A stretch of 64,000 bases of DNA from Polynucleobacter sp. MG-6-Vaara-E2 (GCF_018687695.1 NZ_CP061303.1:1443847-1507846); one strand, 5' to 3'. Shown: positions 17,585 through 26,660, counted from the first letter of the stretch. The notes: generated by a model not told the origin, from the letters alone. Made by a program: numbers and translations.

Positions 17585-18370
17585 TTGGCCACTCATGATT
17601 CGCCCAACTACCAATACCTGACATTAGAAGGTACAGACTTAGTTCGAGTCACACTCAATAGACCTGAAGTTCGGAATGCCTTTAATGAAGGTCTTATTAG
17701 CGAACTACATGAGGTATTCAACAAGTTAGGTGCTGATGATCGCTGCCGCGTCATTGTCCTGCAATCAGTGGGCAAAAGTTTTTGTGCTGGCGCCGATCTG
17801 AATTGGATGAAGAGCATGACTAACTTCACCCATGAAGAAAATATTGCAGATTCTAGAAAGATGGCACTGATGCTCAATGCCATTTATTCCTGCCCAAAAC
17901 CGATCATCGCCAAAGTTCAAGGGGATGCCTATGCTGGCGGCGTTGGATTGGCTGCCGTATGTGACATTGTTGTAGCCTCTACTCAAGCACGCTTCTGCAT
18001 TTCTGAAGCGAAGTTAGGCTTGCTACCCGCAACTATTTCCCCTTATGTCATTAGAGCTTTGGGGGAGCAAGCATCACGCAGATATTTTGTGACCGCCGAA
18101 GTGTTTACCGCTGCACACGCAAAAGATTTAGGTTTTGTGCATGAGCTCGTTGATCCAGAGGCGCTCGACAATAAAGTCGATGAAATCTGTCAAACCATTA
18201 TGCACAATGGGCAGATGGCAGTTATGGCATGCAAGAAGATTGTTCAAGATATTGCGCATCAAGCAATTGATACCTCGCTAATTGAAGAGACTGTAAAGCG
18301 CATTGCCAATATTCGCACTAGCGATGAAGCACAAGCTCGGATGAAAGCCTTTCTTGAGAAAAATAAATGA
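17585..18370 (+). CDS. liuC: Methylglutaconyl-CoA hydratase (enoyl-CoA hydratase family)
   Basis: Crotonase-fold hydratase of 261 aa. The oxyanion-hole segments are KSFCAGADLNWM (64-75) and YAGGVGLAAVCDIV (116-129). Glu141 in SEAKLGLLPA is the expected catalytic acid/base, and ISPYVIRALGE is typical of the LiuC/AUH branch, which hydrates 3-methylglutaconyl-CoA to HMG-CoA. It starts at TTG with a good SD (GGAG, 7 nt spacing); no nearby ATG fits. Its TGA overlaps the ATG of the HMG-CoA lyase gene, the next enzyme of the pathway, which supports the call. Confidence 0.85.
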   Translation: MATHDSPNYQYLTLEGTDLVRVTLNRPEVRNAFNEGLISELHEVFNKLGADDRCRVIVLQSVGKSFCAGADLNWMKSMTNFTHEENIADSRKMALMLNAIYSCPKPIIAKVQGDAYAGGVGLAAVCDIVVASTQARFCISEAKLGLLPATISPYVIRALGEQASRRYFVTAEVFTAAHAKDLGFVHELVDPEALDNKVDEICQTIMHNGQMAVMACKKIVQDIAHQAIDTSLIEETVKRIANIRTSDEAQARMKAFLEKNK

Positions 18371-19293
18371 AGTCCTCCTTGAGTCTACCTAAAAAAGTCA
18401 AGATTGTTGAAGTAGGCCCTAGAGATGGCCTGCAAAATGAGAAGGAATTTGTACCGATTGATGTCAAAGTTGATCTCATCAATCAACTTTCAAATGCAGG
18501 CTTTCCAAATATTGAAGCAGCCTCCTTCGTATCCCCCAAGTGGATTCCGCAAATGGCCGGTAGCGCTGAGGTGATGAATTCCATCATCAGAAAACCAGGA
18601 ATTATTTACTCTGCCCTGACGCCAAATATGAAGGGTTATGAGGATGCCTTGCTAGCAAAAACAGATGAGATCGTTATTTTTTCTGCTGCCTCCGAAGCAT
18701 TTTCCCAGAAAAATATTAACTGCAGTATTGCTGAATCGGTTGAGCGTTTTACTCCAGTGACCACTGCCGCCAAGCGTGATGGTATTCGGATTCGTGGCAG
18801 TATTTCTTGTTCCTTTGGCTGCCCCTATCAAGGAGCTGTTGAGCCTAAGCAAGTTGCAGATGTAGTCAAGCGCATGATGGACTTAGGCTGTGATGAAATC
18901 GATATTGCCGATACGATCGGAGTAGGCACGCCAGGGCAAGTGGCTGCAGTATTTGAAGAAATTCTGGGGTTTGCTCCAAAGGAATTATTCTCTGGGCACT
19001 TTCATGACACCTATGGGCAGTCGCTTGCTAATATTTATGCAGCCATGGAGATGGGCATCAGCATTTTTCATTCTTCTATCGCTGGCTTAGGGGGTTGTCC
19101 TTATGCAAAAGGGGCAACTGGAAATGTCGCCACGGAAGATGTCTTATATATGCTCAAAGGTTTAGGTATTGAAACTGACATCAACTTTGACGCCGCAGTC
19201 AGTATTGGCGACTACATCACTAAAAAAATTGGCAAGCGTAATGCGTCTCGAGTAGGGCGTGCGCTTGCCGCTAAAAGATCAACTGGAGACTAA
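18367..19293 (+). CDS. Hydroxymethylglutaryl-CoA lyase
   Basis: Cleaves 3-hydroxy-3-methylglutaryl-CoA to acetyl-CoA and acetoacetate; a TIM-barrel metalloenzyme of the HMGL-like family. Seen: GPRDGLQNE (Arg19, Asp20), metal-ligand HFHD (His211, His213) and the signature GLGGCPYAKGATGN with catalytic-loop Cys244. Length 308 aa is normal. It overlaps the hydratase stop by ATGA, so both steps are co-translated. The motif set is specific for HMG-CoA lyase rather than isopropylmalate synthase. Confidence 0.93.
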   Translation: MKSSLSLPKKVKIVEVGPRDGLQNEKEFVPIDVKVDLINQLSNAGFPNIEAASFVSPKWIPQMAGSAEVMNSIIRKPGIIYSALTPNMKGYEDALLAKTDEIVIFSAASEAFSQKNINCSIAESVERFTPVTTAAKRDGIRIRGSISCSFGCPYQGAVEPKQVADVVKRMMDLGCDEIDIADTIGVGTPGQVAAVFEEILGFAPKELFSGHFHDTYGQSLANIYAAMEMGISIFHSSIAGLGGCPYAKGATGNVATEDVLYMLKGLGIETDINFDAAVSIGDYITKKIGKRNASRVGRALAAKRSTGD

Positions 19294-19294
19294 T

Positions 19295-20260
19295 ATGAAA
19301 ACATTACATAAAATCTGTGCGCTTGTATTTGCCGTAACCTCTCTACATTGCGCTGCGCAAAGCTATCCATCATCTAACATCACCATGGTGGTACCGTTCG
19401 CTGCTGGCAGCGGAACTGATGGCGTGGCTCGAGTCATGGCCACCAAAATGAGTAGCATCTTAGGGCAGCCCGTCATCATTGATAACAAACCTGGAGCTAG
19501 CGCCCAGATTGGCGCTCAGTTAGTTGCCTCAGCGAAGCCAGATGGTTATACCTTACTCATGACTACCAATACTTCGCACTCGGCTAACCCATGGTTATTT
19601 CAAAATCTGAAATATGACCCAATTAAAGACTTCACGCCGATTGCACGCGTTGGTGAATTACCTTTTGTTCTTTGTGTGAACAACGACCTGCCAGTTAAAA
19701 CAGTTCAAGAGTTAATTGATTACGCAAAAGCGAATCCTGGCAAGCTTTCTTATGGCACACCAAATAGCACTTCGCTGGTGACCACTGAAACCATCATGCA
19801 TTTAACCAAAATTAGCATGACGCAAATCCCTTATAAATCTAGTCCACAAGCACTGACTGATTTAATCGGTAACCAAATACAGGTTTACGTAGCCGATACT
19901 GGTTCAGGGATGGCAATGATTAAGGCAGGTAAAGTGCGTGCGATTGGTCTAACGGGTAACCGCCCTTATGCCCAACTACCCAACGTTCCGCCGATTGCAA
20001 AAACTGTTCCGGGCTTTGATCTGGTTTCTTGGAATGGTGTCTTTGGTCCAGCCAATCTTCCTAAGCCCATCGTAGACAAAATTAATGCTGCTATTCAGGA
20101 GGCCACTAAGGATAAGGAAGTGCAAGCCAAGTTGGCACAGCTTGGTTTTGTTATTTGGCCATCCAAGAACCCACAAGACTTTGCTCAATACGTCAGCGAT
20201 CAAATGGCTTACTGGGGTAAGTTAATTATTCAATCAGGCATCAAGTCTGAACTTAACTAA
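19295..20260 (+). CDS. Bug/TctC-family periplasmic solute-binding protein (1)
   Basis: A tripartite-tricarboxylate-type binding protein of 321 aa. It has a signal peptide to about residue 22 (SLHCAAQ), then the family hallmarks SNITMVVPFAAGSGTDGVAR, VIIDNKPGASAQIGAQ and PDGYTLL. No TctA or TctB membrane gene is nearby. I start at ATG 19295 (SD GGAG) instead of the GTG at 19259, which lies inside the lyase gene. Its place inside the CoA-thioester operon suggests it binds the carboxylate degraded by the surrounding enzymes. Confidence 0.88.
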   Translation: MKTLHKICALVFAVTSLHCAAQSYPSSNITMVVPFAAGSGTDGVARVMATKMSSILGQPVIIDNKPGASAQIGAQLVASAKPDGYTLLMTTNTSHSANPWLFQNLKYDPIKDFTPIARVGELPFVLCVNNDLPVKTVQELIDYAKANPGKLSYGTPNSTSLVTTETIMHLTKISMTQIPYKSSPQALTDLIGNQIQVYVADTGSGMAMIKAGKVRAIGLTGNRPYAQLPNVPPIAKTVPGFDLVSWNGVFGPANLPKPIVDKINAAIQEATKDKEVQAKLAQLGFVIWPSKNPQDFAQYVSDQMAYWGKLIIQSGIKSELN

Positions 20261-20283
20261 TTGACACCTTCTCAAGGAATAAG

Positions 20284-21474
20284 ATGGGCCCACTAGCAGG
20301 CGTTCGCATTTTAGATTTGACCTCCGTCATATTAGGGCCGTTTGCGACCCAGATATTGGCATCGATGGGCGCGGAAATTATTAAGATTGAAACCCCTGAG
20401 GGTGACAACATGCGTGATGTCGGCCCTATGAGAAATCCAAAGATGGGGCATATCTTTCTGCAAGCCAATCGCGGCAAAAAAAGTATTGTTTTAGATCTTA
20501 AAGATCCCAAAGCAAAACAAGCTACGCTAGATCTTGCGAAAACAGTCGATGTTTTCATATCCAATATCAGACCTCAAGCACTTGATCGTCTTGGACTGGG
20601 ATATCAAGATTTAAGAAAGGTAAATGAGAAGATTATTTATGTGTCCTGTTCAGGCTTTGGAGTGGATGGACCATACGCTGATAAACCTGCGTATGATGAT
20701 TTGATCCAAGGCGCAACAGGTGTGCCTTGGCTTATGCAAGAACATGGCATACATGAACCACGCTATGCGCCAACTACCCTGGGCGATAGGGTGACCGGCC
20801 TTCACTCAGTCTATGCGGTTACCTCCGCTCTTTACGCAAGAGAGAAAACTGGCAAAGGTCAATATGTTGTCGTACCGATGTTCGAATCGATTGCTCAGTT
20901 TATTTTAGGAGACCACCTTGGTGGTGAGTCCTTTATTCCGCCGATCGGCAAATCTGGATACGCCCGCCTTCTCTCCCCTTATCGCAAACCCTATGCAACC
21001 CAAGATGGCTATATCTCAATCTTGATCTATAACGATAAGCATTGGAGGAGTTTTTTTGAGGCCATTGGTCAACCTGAACGCCTGAAGGAAGAGATTTTTT
21101 GCACTCATACAAATCGCGCCAATAATATTGACCGCGTCTACAGTGAGGTTGAGAAAATCATTAAAACGAGAAGCACTTCGCAATGGCGCCAGCTATTAGA
21201 CCAATACGATCTGCCCAATCAACCCATGAATTCCATCAGCGACTTGATTCATGATGAGCATCTTAATAAAACCTCGTTTATTCATATTGAGAATCATCCA
21301 AGCGAAGGACAAATTCGAGTCATGAACAGCCCAGTATCCTGGTCGGAAACTCCAGCAGAGGAGAACTTAACACCCGCTCCTGCTCTTGGGGAACATACTG
21401 CGGAAATTCTTCGAGGACTTGGTTATGCCGAAGAGGCTATTGCGGCGTTAATTCAATCAGGAAACAAAAAATGA
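20284..21474 (+). CDS. CaiB/BaiF (class III) CoA-transferase
   Basis: Transfers CoA between carboxylic acids, probably activating the operon's substrate with succinyl-CoA or another donor. At 396 aa it has GVRILDLTSVILGPFATQILASMGAEIIKIE at the N-terminus, NRGKKSIVLDL near 62-72, and the catalytic aspartate in PAYDDLIQGATG (Asp138). It overlaps the acyl-CoA dehydrogenase start (ATGA at 21471). The family is broad (formyl-, carnitine-, succinyl-dependent transferases), so the substrate comes only from context. Confidence 0.88.
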   Translation: MGPLAGVRILDLTSVILGPFATQILASMGAEIIKIETPEGDNMRDVGPMRNPKMGHIFLQANRGKKSIVLDLKDPKAKQATLDLAKTVDVFISNIRPQALDRLGLGYQDLRKVNEKIIYVSCSGFGVDGPYADKPAYDDLIQGATGVPWLMQEHGIHEPRYAPTTLGDRVTGLHSVYAVTSALYAREKTGKGQYVVVPMFESIAQFILGDHLGGESFIPPIGKSGYARLLSPYRKPYATQDGYISILIYNDKHWRSFFEAIGQPERLKEEIFCTHTNRANNIDRVYSEVEKIIKTRSTSQWRQLLDQYDLPNQPMNSISDLIHDEHLNKTSFIHIENHPSEGQIRVMNSPVSWSETPAEENLTPAPALGEHTAEILRGLGYAEEAIAALIQSGNKK

Positions 21475-22634
21475 ATTTTCAGTTCACCAATGAGCAGCTA
21501 CAAATTCAAGATGCCATTGAAAAGCTGTGCAAACCTTTTGATGCAGATTATTGGCTCAAAAAAGATCAGTCTGGTGATTTTCCATTCGACTTTCATCAAA
21601 CGCTAGCAGATGCTGGCTGGCTCGGCATCGCGATGCCCCAGGAATATGGTGGTGCAGGTCTAGGCATTACGGAAGCTGCTTTAATGATGCGTACCATCTC
21701 AGGAAGTGGTGCAGGCCTATCAGGTGCATCAGCGGTGCACATGAATATTTTTGGCTTACATCCAGTAGTTGTATTTGGCTCTGATGAGCAAAAGCAACGC
21801 TGGTTACCGCCCTTGATTGCTGGCAAAGATCGCGCCTGTTTTGGCGTGACCGAACCTAATGCAGGATTAAATACCTTAAAGCTCTCTACCAAAGCTGAAA
21901 AACAGGGTGATAACTATCTGGTTAGCGGTCAAAAGATTTGGATCTCCACTGCCCAGGTCGCTACCAAGATTTTGCTGCTCGCTCGGACAACACCAGTTGA
22001 GGAAGCAAAAGGCACTGAAGGTCTGTCTTTGTTTTATACCGATCTTGATCGTTCCTGTATTGATGTGCGTGAAATTGAAAAGATGGGGCGTAAATGCGTT
22101 GACTCTAATGAAGTCTTTATTGATCAGCTAAAGATTCCAGCAAAAGACTTAATTGGCGAGGAGGGTAAAGGTTTTTCTTATATCCTGCATGGCTTAAATC
22201 CCGAAAGAATTCTGATTGCTGCAGAAGCTATTGGACTTGGACAAGCGGCATTAGCTCTCGGAGCATCGTATGCAAAAGAGCGTATTGTGTTCGATCGTCC
22301 TATCGGCCAAAACCAAGGTATTCAGCACCCATTGGCAAAGTCTTGGATGGAACTAGAGGCTGCAGATCTGATGGTATTTAAGGCAGCAGGTTTGTATGAT
22401 GCAAAACAATCCTGCGCCGCAGAAGCCAACGCTGCTAAGTATCTCGCAGCAGAAGCTTGTTTTCATGCCTGTGAGAATGCCATCATGACACATGGTGGCA
22501 TGGGATACGCTAAGGAATACCATGTAGAGCGCTATTTGCGAGAGTCTTGGATCCCTCGTCTAGCTCCCGTTAGCCCACAACTCATTCTTTGCTTTATTGC
22601 TGAAAAAGTTTTAGGACTTCCGAAATCTTATTAA
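21471..22634 (+). CDS. Acyl-CoA dehydrogenase
   Basis: FAD-dependent alpha,beta-dehydrogenation of an acyl-CoA. Seen: N-terminal helical domain, FGVTEPNAGLNT, the FAD-binding segment RPIGQNQGIQHPLA, and THGGMGYAKEYHVERYLRE. The usual C-terminal catalytic EGT motif is replaced (LAPVS). A Glu in GLNPERILIAAE lies where isovaleryl-CoA and long-chain enzymes carry their base, so this may be an isovaleryl-type enzyme acting on a branched substrate. 387 aa. It overlaps the CoA-transferase gene, so the two probably act in sequence. Confidence 0.88.
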   Translation: MNFQFTNEQLQIQDAIEKLCKPFDADYWLKKDQSGDFPFDFHQTLADAGWLGIAMPQEYGGAGLGITEAALMMRTISGSGAGLSGASAVHMNIFGLHPVVVFGSDEQKQRWLPPLIAGKDRACFGVTEPNAGLNTLKLSTKAEKQGDNYLVSGQKIWISTAQVATKILLLARTTPVEEAKGTEGLSLFYTDLDRSCIDVREIEKMGRKCVDSNEVFIDQLKIPAKDLIGEEGKGFSYILHGLNPERILIAAEAIGLGQAALALGASYAKERIVFDRPIGQNQGIQHPLAKSWMELEAADLMVFKAAGLYDAKQSCAAEANAAKYLAAEACFHACENAIMTHGGMGYAKEYHVERYLRESWIPRLAPVSPQLILCFIAEKVLGLPKSY

Positions 22635-22653
22635 CCCTTTCATAGAGATATTG

Positions 22654-23043
22654 ATGAGTAAAAATCCATCCCGTTACTTTGTTAAAGCTGGAGAGGTCGA
22701 GGGCTATCACCCAGCAAACCATCTTGGCACCGTCAATCGTCGTCTGATTGGTAGCGATACTGTTGGGGCCAAACAGCTTGAGGTGCTCCATGGCACTATT
22801 GAAAAAGGTAAAGGCGCTTTACCCCATGCTCACCCTGGAATTGAACAAGTCTGCTACATGCTTGAGGGGCGCGCTAGAGCCGAAGTGAATGGCGAGGTAT
22901 GTGAAATGGGTCCAGGCGATGCCTGCTTTTTCCCCGCTGATGCCATGCATGTTTTCACCGTCATTAGTGAAGAACCAGCAAAAGTCTTAGTTATCTACGC
23001 GCCGCCCTACGAAGAAAATCCGGCAAAAGTAATCAGGCCTTAA
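22654..23043 (+). CDS. Small cupin-domain protein
   Basis: A 129-aa single-domain cupin. The metal-binding motif 1 appears in LPHAHPGIEQVCYMLEGRARAEVNG and motif 2 in GDACFFPADAMHVF. It follows the acyl-CoA dehydrogenase by 19 nt and is the last gene of the operon. I take ATG 22654 rather than the TTG three bases upstream because AGAG is better spaced from it. Function unknown; it could be an isomerase, dioxygenase or small-molecule sensor for the pathway. Confidence 0.8.
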   Translation: MSKNPSRYFVKAGEVEGYHPANHLGTVNRRLIGSDTVGAKQLEVLHGTIEKGKGALPHAHPGIEQVCYMLEGRARAEVNGEVCEMGPGDACFFPADAMHVFTVISEEPAKVLVIYAPPYEENPAKVIRP

Positions 23044-23048
23044 ATTCC

Positions 23049-24209
23049 CTATAGACGAGCGAGACGCCACAAAGACGTGAGCTCAGCTGCCCTTGCCATA
23101 TGCAATGCATCAGTTTTATCCAACGTTTTCGGATGATGTGGTTTGGTATCTAATCGAGCAATCACTTTTAATCCAGCATCCCCAATCCAAGAGAGTAATT
23201 GCGCTCTTGTGCGTAAGCCTAAGTGCTCAGCTAAATCTGACAGGATTAACCAGCCCTCACCATTAGGTAACAAATGATCCTTCAATTGGCCTAAGAAACC
23301 TTTGAGCATCTGGCTATCTGGGTCGTATACAGCATGCTCCAATGACGAACTGGGTCTCGCAGGTAGCCACGGTGGATTACAGACTACTAAGGCAGCTTTG
23401 CCCTGCGGAAATAAATCAGTTTTTTGGATTTCTATTTGGGATTCCAGGTGCAGGCGGGCAATATTGTCTTGCGCGCAAGCAATCGCACGATCATCTTGAT
23501 CTGTGCCAATGATCTGTTTAACGTCTCGGATTGCCAAGATCACTGATAAGATACCTGTGCCAACGCCAATATCAAATGCCGTAGAACTTTGCTTGAGCGC
23601 ATTTGGAAGTGGGGCTTTGAGTACTAGCTCGATATATTCACCGCGAATAGGCGAGAACACTCCATAGTGAGGATGAATACGAATTTCTTCATCATCCCTG
23701 GCCAGAATTGGTACACCCTTTTTACGCCATTCATGAGCGCTGATAACGCCCAGTAATTCGCGCAAGGAGATAACGTATGAGCCAGTCTGTTGGCCGTATG
23801 CCTCAAAACAAGCTTGGGCAACATCCGGAGCGCGTCTTAATGAAATCGTGTGATCTGCATTTACTTGAATCAGCAGCATTCCCAAAATACGGGCACGTTG
23901 CGACTGAGACAAACGATGTAGATTAAAGGTATCTAAAGGACTTTTTGCTTTTTCTTTTGCAACCTTATCCGCCCTGCTTGATTTTTTAGAGGGCTTATCT
24001 ACCCTTCTGACTAAGGCTTGGAGTAGTTGGCGCGCATTCTGAAAATCCCCCCTATACAAAATCGCGGTGCCTTCGCATGCCATTCTGTAGGCCAGATCTG
24101 CCGTAAGCGTATCGTCACCAATCTGAATCTTTTTATGTGGGGCGATTCCATTTTCGGAATGCCATTTTGCTGAACAAGTTTGGCCTGCCTCGTCCCAATT
24201 GATCATCAT
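23049..24209 (-). CDS. Class I SAM-dependent methyltransferase
   Basis: About 386 aa. The C-terminal half carries the SAM-binding motif FDIGVGTGILSVILA and the catalytic NPPW motif (VVCNPPWLP), as in N6-adenine, N2-guanine and glutamine methyltransferases that modify rRNA, tRNA or proteins. The N-terminal 180 residues are family-unknown and contain a lysine-rich stretch. Start is uncertain: a TTG at 24224 overlaps the pirin stop, while ATG codons at 24209 and 24206 lack an SD; I list 24209. Target substrate not determinable from sequence. Confidence 0.75.
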   Translation of the reverse strand: MMINWDEAGQTCSAKWHSENGIAPHKKIQIGDDTLTADLAYRMACEGTAILYRGDFQNARQLLQALVRRVDKPSKKSSRADKVAKEKAKSPLDTFNLHRLSQSQRARILGMLLIQVNADHTISLRRAPDVAQACFEAYGQQTGSYVISLRELLGVISAHEWRKKGVPILARDDEEIRIHPHYGVFSPIRGEYIELVLKAPLPNALKQSSTAFDIGVGTGILSVILAIRDVKQIIGTDQDDRAIACAQDNIARLHLESQIEIQKTDLFPQGKAALVVCNPPWLPARPSSSLEHAVYDPDSQMLKGFLGQLKDHLLPNGEGWLILSDLAEHLGLRTRAQLLSWIGDAGLKVIARLDTKPHHPKTLDKTDALHMARAAELTSLWRLARL

Positions 24210-24220
24210 GAGTGATTCAT

Positions 24221-25075
24221 TCAAGATGTCACAAAGCGATTGTTTTGATAATCGTCAATAGCCTGTTCAATCTCGGCGCGAGTGTTCATGACAAAAGGGC
24301 CATATTGCACGATGGGTTCTTGCAAAGGTAAGGCCGCCAATACAATAAATTGCGCGCCCTCACTACCTGCCTTTGCCCTAAGAAGATCACCATCGCCCAA
24401 AACAATTGCAGCCTGCTTTGGCGCAGCCCTCATCGGGCCACCAATTTCTAAGCCGCCTTCATAGATATACACAAATGCATTGAGCTCCTTAGGAATACGA
24501 TGCTCAAACTCTGCATTGGCGGGTAGATGTACATCTAAAAATAAAGGAGCAGTGTTAATCCCCTGAATAGGTCCTTGAATGCTTTCGCCCACATTTTCAT
24601 AAGAGCCAGCAATGACCTTTACAGTCCCGCCATTAGCCAAAGGTGTTGTTGGAATATCCTCAACCTGAATATCTTTATAACCAGCAGGCTTCATCTTTTC
24701 TTTTGCCGGCAAATTAATCCATAACTGAAAGCCACGCATTGCACCGCTGACTTGTTGCGGCATCTCTGAATGAATAATGCCGCGCCCCGCTGTCATCCAC
24801 TGCACGCCACCAGTTTTCAGATGTCCTTGATTGCCTAAATGGTCCTCGTGCAACATATGACCCTCAAGCATATAAGTCACGGTTTCAAAACCACGATGAG
24901 GATGCGCTGGAAAGCCAGCAACATAATCATTGGGATCGTTAGACGAAAACTCATCGAGCATCAAAAAAGGATCTAGCCTCACCTGCTGCTGACCACCCAG
25001 ACTGCGACGTAGCTTCACCCCCGCACCGTCAGAAGTAGCAATACCTGGAATGATGGTTTGAATATTACGGATCAT
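24221..25075 (-). CDS. Pirin family protein (bicupin)
   Basis: 284-aa bicupin. The N-terminal pirin domain shows the metal-ligand motifs HPHRGFETVTYMLEG and HEDHLGN, then GGVQWMTAGRGIIHSEMP, the standard pirin signature. The C-terminal pirin domain begins near residue 180. Some pirins have quercetin 2,3-dioxygenase activity; others act as redox or metabolic regulators, so no reaction is assigned. It is followed by the methyltransferase gene and lies 22 nt downstream of the carboxymuconolactone-decarboxylase-like gene. Confidence 0.92.
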   Translation of the reverse strand: MIRNIQTIIPGIATSDGAGVKLRRSLGGQQQVRLDPFLMLDEFSSNDPNDYVAGFPAHPHRGFETVTYMLEGHMLHEDHLGNQGHLKTGGVQWMTAGRGIIHSEMPQQVSGAMRGFQLWINLPAKEKMKPAGYKDIQVEDIPTTPLANGGTVKVIAGSYENVGESIQGPIQGINTAPLFLDVHLPANAEFEHRIPKELNAFVYIYEGGLEIGGPMRAAPKQAAIVLGDGDLLRAKAGSEGAQFIVLAALPLQEPIVQYGPFVMNTRAEIEQAIDDYQNNRFVTS

Positions 25076-25097
25076 CTACGCGCTCTTTAATCTCAAT

Positions 25098-25649
25098 TTA
25101 AGCAGGAGGATGATCTTCAGGATTCACATCCAAGGCAATTAAGAATCGAGACACCATGTTGTAAGCCGCAATCACTGTAACCAACTCAACGGTATCGGTG
25201 CTGCCCAACTCTTTTTGAAGGCGCTTCATGAGCTCAGGCTCAACTTTAATATTGCGAGTCATTTGAAAGGTCAGATCCGCAGCATCGTTTTCTACTTGTG
25301 AGAAAAAATTTCTGGGAAAACTAGCTTGCCCAATTAAGCGCAATGCCTGAACCTGCTCTTCAGTACCGCCCGCCTTTTTGAATGGGGGTGCATGGTGGAA
25401 GAATTCATATTCGGCACCGTTCAGTACTGCAACACCGCACATCGCCAATTCACGCAACTTAGGGTCAAGAGAAAGATTGTTGCGAATTTCACCAATAAAG
25501 TGATTCCAGCCTTCAGCAATCGGTACGCTATGCAACAACATCCGATCTAAATTAATAAATTGACCGCCACGACGCTGACGAATCGCGGCAACCAGCTCAG
25601 CAGGCTCAGCCAAATCCATTGGCTGGTAAGGAATTAAACGTTCAGACAT
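25098..25649 (-). CDS. Carboxymuconolactone decarboxylase / AhpD-like protein
   Basis: 183-aa helical protein of the CMD/AhpD superfamily: LDPKLRELAMCGVAVLNGAEYEFFHHAPPFKKAGGTEEQVQAL is a typical core helix pair. The peroxidase-type CxxC of AhpD is missing, so thiol-disulfide chemistry is unlikely, and a lyase or unknown role is more plausible. It is 9 nt after the Bug gene in the same direction, suggesting co-transcription. Confidence 0.8.
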   Translation of the reverse strand: MSERLIPYQPMDLAEPAELVAAIRQRRGGQFINLDRMLLHSVPIAEGWNHFIGEIRNNLSLDPKLRELAMCGVAVLNGAEYEFFHHAPPFKKAGGTEEQVQALRLIGQASFPRNFFSQVENDAADLTFQMTRNIKVEPELMKRLQKELGSTDTVELVTVIAAYNMVSRFLIALDVNPEDHPPA

Positions 25650-25658
25650 AAATACTTT

Positions 25659-26660
25659 CTATTGACCTGTTTCTTTGATGTTATTTTCGATAACAAACTT
25701 GCCCCAAATACCAATCTGCTTGCCAATAAATTCACGGGCAGTTTCAGTGGAGCCGCCAACGATTTCAATTCCTTGGGATTTAAACTTCTCAGCAACCGCT
25801 GGATTTTTTAATACTTTATTCAAAGCCTTATTCATCGCATCCACAATTGCAGGTGGTGTCTTGCCTGGAGCCAATACTGCCCACCATGCTGGTGCGCTAA
25901 ATCCTGGGAAACCGCTCTCAGAAATCGTTGGCACATTAGGTAATGAAGTGGATCTCTTGGCCGTAGTAATCACCAAAGGAATCACGCCCTTGTTATCAAT
26001 ATGCGGCTTTACTAAAAACTCCGAACCAACTGCCAGCTCGACTTGGCCACCCAAAACATCTTGCATTAAAGGACCGCCGCCCCGATAAGGAATATGGTTC
26101 CAATCAAACCCTACTTGCTTGGCCAAGCGCGCCATAGCTAAGTGGCCTAGGCTACCAATACCAATCGAGCCATAGCTAAATTTCTTACCCGCCTTTGATT
26201 GATCCACCAGCTGTTTAAAACTCGTGATTCCTGAATTCTTACTAGCCAGCAAAACCATTGGTGATGTGCCCACCAAAATAATTGGTGAAATATCTTTAAT
26301 AGTGTCGTAAGGAAGCTTTTCCTTGAGACTTGGATTAACACCGTGTGTATCAAAGACCACCGCAAAGGTGTAACCATCCGGATCAGAGCGAGTCATTGCA
26401 GAAGTACCAATGACTCCGGAAGCTCCACCGATATTTTCAACAATGACGTTTTGCTTTAACTCAGCCTGCAAAGCAGGCGCCAAAATACGAGCAACTTGGT
26501 CAACAGATCCACCAGGCGGAAAAACCGCAATAAATCGAATCGGTTTTTGAGTAGGCCATGTGCCTGTTCCCGCCGTTTGCGCTAACGCAAGGTTGCCCGC
26601 TCCCAGGGCTAATAAGGCCAGTAATAGAGCTCTTTTGGCCGTTTTCGCCAGATCTAGCAT
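25659..26660 (-). CDS. Bug/TctC-family periplasmic solute-binding protein (2)
   Basis: 333 aa from the ATG at 26660, which has a textbook SD (CAGGAG, 8 nt upstream); the longer frame from 26711 lacks one. A signal peptide ends around LALA-QTAG (about residue 28). Hallmarks: PIRFIAVFPPGGSVDQVAR, VIVENIGGASGVIGTSA and PDGYTF. It probably leads a four-gene minus-strand unit with the CMD-like, pirin and methyltransferase genes. Ligand unknown; the family binds carboxylates and other small polar molecules. Confidence 0.88.
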   Translation of the reverse strand: MLDLAKTAKRALLLALLALGAGNLALAQTAGTGTWPTQKPIRFIAVFPPGGSVDQVARILAPALQAELKQNVIVENIGGASGVIGTSAMTRSDPDGYTFAVVFDTHGVNPSLKEKLPYDTIKDISPIILVGTSPMVLLASKNSGITSFKQLVDQSKAGKKFSYGSIGIGSLGHLAMARLAKQVGFDWNHIPYRGGGPLMQDVLGGQVELAVGSEFLVKPHIDNKGVIPLVITTAKRSTSLPNVPTISESGFPGFSAPAWWAVLAPGKTPPAIVDAMNKALNKVLKNPAVAEKFKSQGIEIVGGSTETAREFIGKQIGIWGKFVIENNIKETGQ

